This document shows, one piece after another, positions 60,636-64,000 of a stretch of 64,000 bases of DNA. Position 1 is the first letter of the stretch. Each line of letters starts with the position of its first letter. A program made the position numbers and the translations under genes. This stretch comes from Acanthaster planci. Its lineage: Eukaryota; Echinodermata; Asteroidea; Valvatida; Acanthasteridae. The stretch is from the NCBI RefSeq assembly GCF_001949145.1, contig NW_019091428.1, positions 209,130 through 273,129 on the forward strand, written 5' to 3'. The notes under the pieces are model-generated. The model was given only the letters and a program-made list of their open reading frames with translations. It searched no databases and was not told the origin of the DNA.

Positions 60636-62968
60636 TGTCCAGTCTGCATCGTTTCTTTTTAGTTAAATCTCTAAAGACTGCTAGTTTTGCACATTTTGTG
60701 CCCTTTGGCATGCCGAGTTAAAAGATACAGGGCCTACATGTACATGTACACATTGCCACCACGGTCCGTTTTTGATGCAATCTCATAAAAATGTTCATAA
60801 GAGTAGACTAACAGAATGAGCCATATTAGAAAACTGCAAAACTGAACAATTTTTCAATACAGTCATGACAGTTGTCTCAAAGTCCCAGTTCTTGTTGCCT
60901 CTGCAATCTGACCAGTGGTGGGAAAACAAAGGATTGTTCACGCTTTCAGGTTTACAGCTTCTTTTACTCCTCTTCCGCTAGTGCCACGCAAGTTTCCCTT
61001 TCAATTTAGGCTTTTTATCAGAATTCGCTACTCATTTACCACTTGCCTGGGAGTATGTATGCCCAGCATCTTGTTCATTGTATTTGTTGACAGACTTATG
61101 TACATGTACATGTATGAACACTTTACCCGCAAGTCATTTGAAATTGGAAGTTGAAGTTGAACATGCTGTCTTTGATGATACATGTAAGTTAGGATGACCC
61201 AAACCCCCTTTCACATCCCTAACACCCAAACTCTTGCCGTCCCTGTTTGAAAAATCATCAGGGCTCCAAAAATGTTTTTAAAAAGTGGCAAATGAGTGTG
61301 GATTTTTCCCCTTTTTATTTATTTCTTTTTGTGAAGTGAAGAGAGGTCAATAATTCCTTCTCTGGAGCCTTTGCCCAAATCAGCAATACATTTTTACGAA
61401 AAAAAAATGAATGTGCATCTTCTCAAATGATCCATACAAGTGGGTACATGTATTGAAAACAGATTCAGACTTCAGAGTGTGATAAATCTTGTTTCAGAAA
61501 GTCCTTAAATTAACAAATGCCAGTACATACATTGTACATGTTACTGTTTATGGATTTATTGTCAGTTGAATACTACACTTTTTGGTCAGTCCTTCCATTT
61601 TTGCCGAATTGTGTTTGACTGCCCTGTGAAATACACTCATTAAATATGGCCTATTTTTTTTTCAGAATGGTTCAGCGATATAGCCGCATCAGTGTTCTTT
61701 CCAACGAGTTCCTGTAGTCATGGTTTTTATTGAGATCAGCGTCAAGTATCCTGCGGAAGAAATCAACCTTAAACAATTACATCAAGTGTATTTTGAGAGA
61801 TTGGTACACCGGTTGAGTGAACATTTGCAACACATTAGTTTGGTGTTGGTTCAAATAGGTATGGAGAAACAAGAAGTACACTAATAGTTTTCATTGTTAT
61901 GATTAGACTTAAGCCTCACGGCATGGGGGGAGGAAATGAAAACGGTTCATTCCAACCTATGCCATGTGTTTCAAAACCGATCCCTGAGATAATATTTTTA
62001 CATGCTGCTCCAGGCACAACTTCAAGTTACGCATTCATATCAGGGAGTTGCACGTGACAAGAGTTGCACAGGGATGAGGGGCAAGTATCTTCCTCCCCCC
62101 ATCAGAATTGCACGTAAACTTTTACTGAAAGTTTGGAATGAACTTTTGATTTTGTACAGTGTGCGCACGGTAGTCCCTTGTTCCGTAGCTTCTGGAAATC
62201 AGATACGTATATTTTGAAAACTTGACGACTGCTTTGCAAATGTTCTCTGTGCCACCCCTTGGCCCCCAAATTTCAGAGTCTGGTACATGCACTGTGAAAC
62301 AAGAGTGCACTTAAAATATACATTTTCACGTTATTCTGATTATTAATTCTGAGGACAAACTTGAGCTTTTGCGGCATGACTTTCACATTTGTCCTCCCAA
62401 ATTGATTACTCTGGCAGGAAACCAACACCCTCAAGCCATCAAAGTCACAAAAGGCTGTGTATTTCAACACTGCAAAAACTCACAGCAGGCATCTACAGAA
62501 GAGAATGATACTATTGGGCACCTTTGCGAGAGCAAATACGAGGAGCCGCATGTGTATGTTTTCTCAGCTGAAGTCATATTCGGGAGTACATCTCAACCTC
62601 TGACATGCAATCCGTTATCACAGCACTGCTCAAGTGACATTCATTGCCTCTCTCCATTGGGCAGTTACGCTTGGATCGACAGCTATCCAGTCTTTTAATC
62701 AGCGACTTTTTCCATTGAGATTCTAACTGCATATACGTGTACATTGTGGAATCCAACTTCTTGAACAACCAAAACAACAAAATTAAAGCTTACTTAAGTT
62801 TGGATTGCGAACACACATTTGAAATTACTAAGCATAAATAGCACTATATAGATCACTTATCATTTTAGAAACAGTGCTGAAAAGTCTATTGCTTTATATT
62901 TGTTTTGCTTGTATAAGTATATCTGTAACTTCTGTGAAAGGTTTGAAAAAAGATTGTCTACAAAAAAT

Positions 62969-64000
62969 ATGCTTCATGGTGATGACACTGACTGCTGGTC
63001 AGGACTTCGTTCTGACCAACTTAATGAACCAAAGCAACTGTTAGAAGGACTTAAAAAGATCACGCCAAATTCCCTGTCCCCTGAGGAGATCAGGTCAACA
63101 CTCACTAAACTCATAACTCAGTCTAAAATGAGTGATCATGGGGCTGGCAAGAGGACAAATCATCCACCCAGAGCTAGTCAAGTTCGCGTTGATGGCTCAA
63201 ATGTCAGCATTGTTGGGTCCCACAACGTGGTCACCTTGGTCGATGGCACGCCGGTGACCCCAGAAAAGCCCAACTTCACCGACCTTGGCATGGACAAGGA
63301 GGTCAACCGGCTGGCAACTTTCAAGCTGTGGCCACACAGTGCACCTTGTCAGCCAATGCGCTCGCCCGTGCCGGGTTTTTCTTCACAGGCATTGAGGACC
63401 GAGTGCAGTGTTTTGCCTGTTTGGGACTAATAAAGGATTGGGAACATGGCGACACCGCAATGGGAGAACATAAGAAACACTTCCCAAGGTGCCCCTTTGT
63501 ACGTGACCACAATTACAGGAATGTTCCTCTTGTGGAAAAATCCAAATCTGGAGCCAGTGGCAGCACCTCTGAAGAAAAACGGGCAGAAGAGAAGGCAGCA
63601 GGGCTCTTCAAAGCCTCTCGAAATGAGACCAAGAAATCGTCACAAGGGGGGAAGAAAGGGGCTGGAAAACAAACCAAGGCCGGCGGCTTTGATGAGAGCC
63701 AGAAGACCTGTGAAGGGAATCCGACCCGGCAACCAACCATCGACTCTGCTGAGTCCGAGATGCGGCTGACCTTCCGGAGCGAGTACAAGCGCCTCCTGTC
63801 GTTTCAGACCTGGCCGCGGACGCACCCCATCGAGCCCCGGGACCTGGCCAAGGCCGGCTTCTACTTCCTGGAGAAGGACGACCTGGTGCAGTGCTTTGCC
63901 TGCTTTGGCAAAATCCGTGACTGGGAACCCCAGGACAACCCTGAGCGGGAGCACGCCCGGCACTTTCCCAGCTGCCCGTTTGTCATGGGGCTGGAGGTGA
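62969..64000 (+). CDS. BIR-domain protein (inhibitor-of-apoptosis-like), 5' part, frameshifted
   Basis: Partial at the window end. IAP-family proteins bind caspases or signalling partners through zinc-binding BIR domains; many add a UBA and RING, which would lie beyond the window. BIR1 starts NRLATFKLWPHSAP (to 63346) and resumes after a one-base shortfall at 63347-63348 with SANALARAGFFF (from 63349). Its ligands are spaced C-x2-C-x16-H-x6-C. BIR2 (about 63763-63990) has the same spacing (CFAC, H, C). Between them is a K/S/A-rich linker of about 75 residues. Before BIR1, VSIVGSHNVVTL (63203-63238) resembles a RHIM core. The ATG at 62969 is the first methionine, but the frame is open further up and a TTTTAG acceptor ends at 62868, so the exon may begin at 62869. 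XIAP/BIRC2-like is the likely class; orthology is undecided. Confidence 0.85.
63347..63348 (+). other. One-base frameshift inside BIR1
   Basis: Reading in the upstream frame goes through GCA CCT and then leaves the BIR sequence, reaching a stop at 63428-63430. Two bases (TG) separate it from the downstream BIR frame beginning TCA at 63349. A three-base codon is expected there, so one base is missing relative to an intact domain. No GT-AG intron fits the gap. An assembly error, a polymorphism or a true inactivating deletion are all possible. Confidence 0.85.

Larger units (their letters stand above)
53622..62968. other. Interval between the divergent DUF21-CBS and BIR genes
   Basis: No coding exon recognised. 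It must hold the promoter and untranslated first exon of the DUF21-CBS gene. One speculative candidate is a donor-like ATTG/gtaagt on - at about 57057, next to CCAAT-like sequence. Upstream exons of the BIR gene may also lie here. SINE, minisatellite and element copies are listed separately. Confidence 0.45.

Noticed and set aside
63203-63238. Canonical RHIM (V-Q-V-G core)
   Set aside because: The left half reads SIVG, so only a RHIM-like label is justified.
63340-63360. A small intron explaining the BIR1 break
   Set aside because: There is no GT-AG pair and the two halves are separated by only two bases.

Overview
The window is animal nuclear DNA. Genes are split by GT-AG introns, intergenic stretches are long and AT-rich, and there are many small DNA-transposon remnants and tRNA-derived SINEs. 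Coding exons are clearly more GC-rich than their surroundings. The gene complement, together with very frequent TAGGCCTA and TACATGTA words, suggests a marine invertebrate. A deuterostome such as an echinoderm or hemichordate is my best guess, from general familiarity only.

Four protein genes are supported. (1) A calcipressin/RCAN gene on + (2779-6381, four exons, 249 codons), with a CRE and two kappaB-like sites upstream. (2) WTAP, the regulatory subunit of the m6A RNA methyltransferase complex, on - (15150-22452, six coding exons, 792 codons). Its conserved coiled coil is followed by a disordered acidic tail of more than 550 residues. It lies tail-to-tail with RCAN. (3) A DUF21 plus CBS-pair membrane protein on - (36507-53621, eight coding exons, 500 codons). 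It resembles plant CBSDUF and yeast Mam3 proteins more than the classical animal CNNM, and ends in an acidic dileucine-type sorting motif. (4) The 5' part of an inhibitor-of-apoptosis-like gene on + (about 62969 to the window end). It has two BIR domains, a RHIM-like segment before the first BIR, and a one-base frameshift inside the first BIR. For genes 1 to 3 every inferred junction keeps phase and the summed coding length is a multiple of three.

Layout: 1-2.5 kb no gene; 2.5-6.4 kb RCAN; 6.4-10.2 kb probable RCAN 3' UTR or flank; 10.2-15.1 kb intergenic; 15.1-22.5 kb WTAP; 22.5-36.5 kb intergenic with foldback elements; 36.5-53.6 kb the DUF21-CBS gene; 53.6-63 kb intergenic or 5' untranslated territory; 63-64 kb the BIR gene. 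The four genes share no evident pathway (calcineurin control, m6A writing, metal transport or sensing, cell death or innate immunity) and read as ordinary metazoan neighbours.

The accessory content is mobile DNA. There is a TTAA-flanked CCCTAAC/GTTAGGG family (piggyBac-type MITEs), one copy of which sits in a TTAA of a WTAP-intron minisatellite. There is also a pogo/Tigger-like element, several foldback elements (two with hammerhead-like cores), an ACTTGTGACTTG foldback family, and at least three kinds of tRNA-derived SINE. No operon, CRISPR, rRNA or intact tRNA gene was seen.
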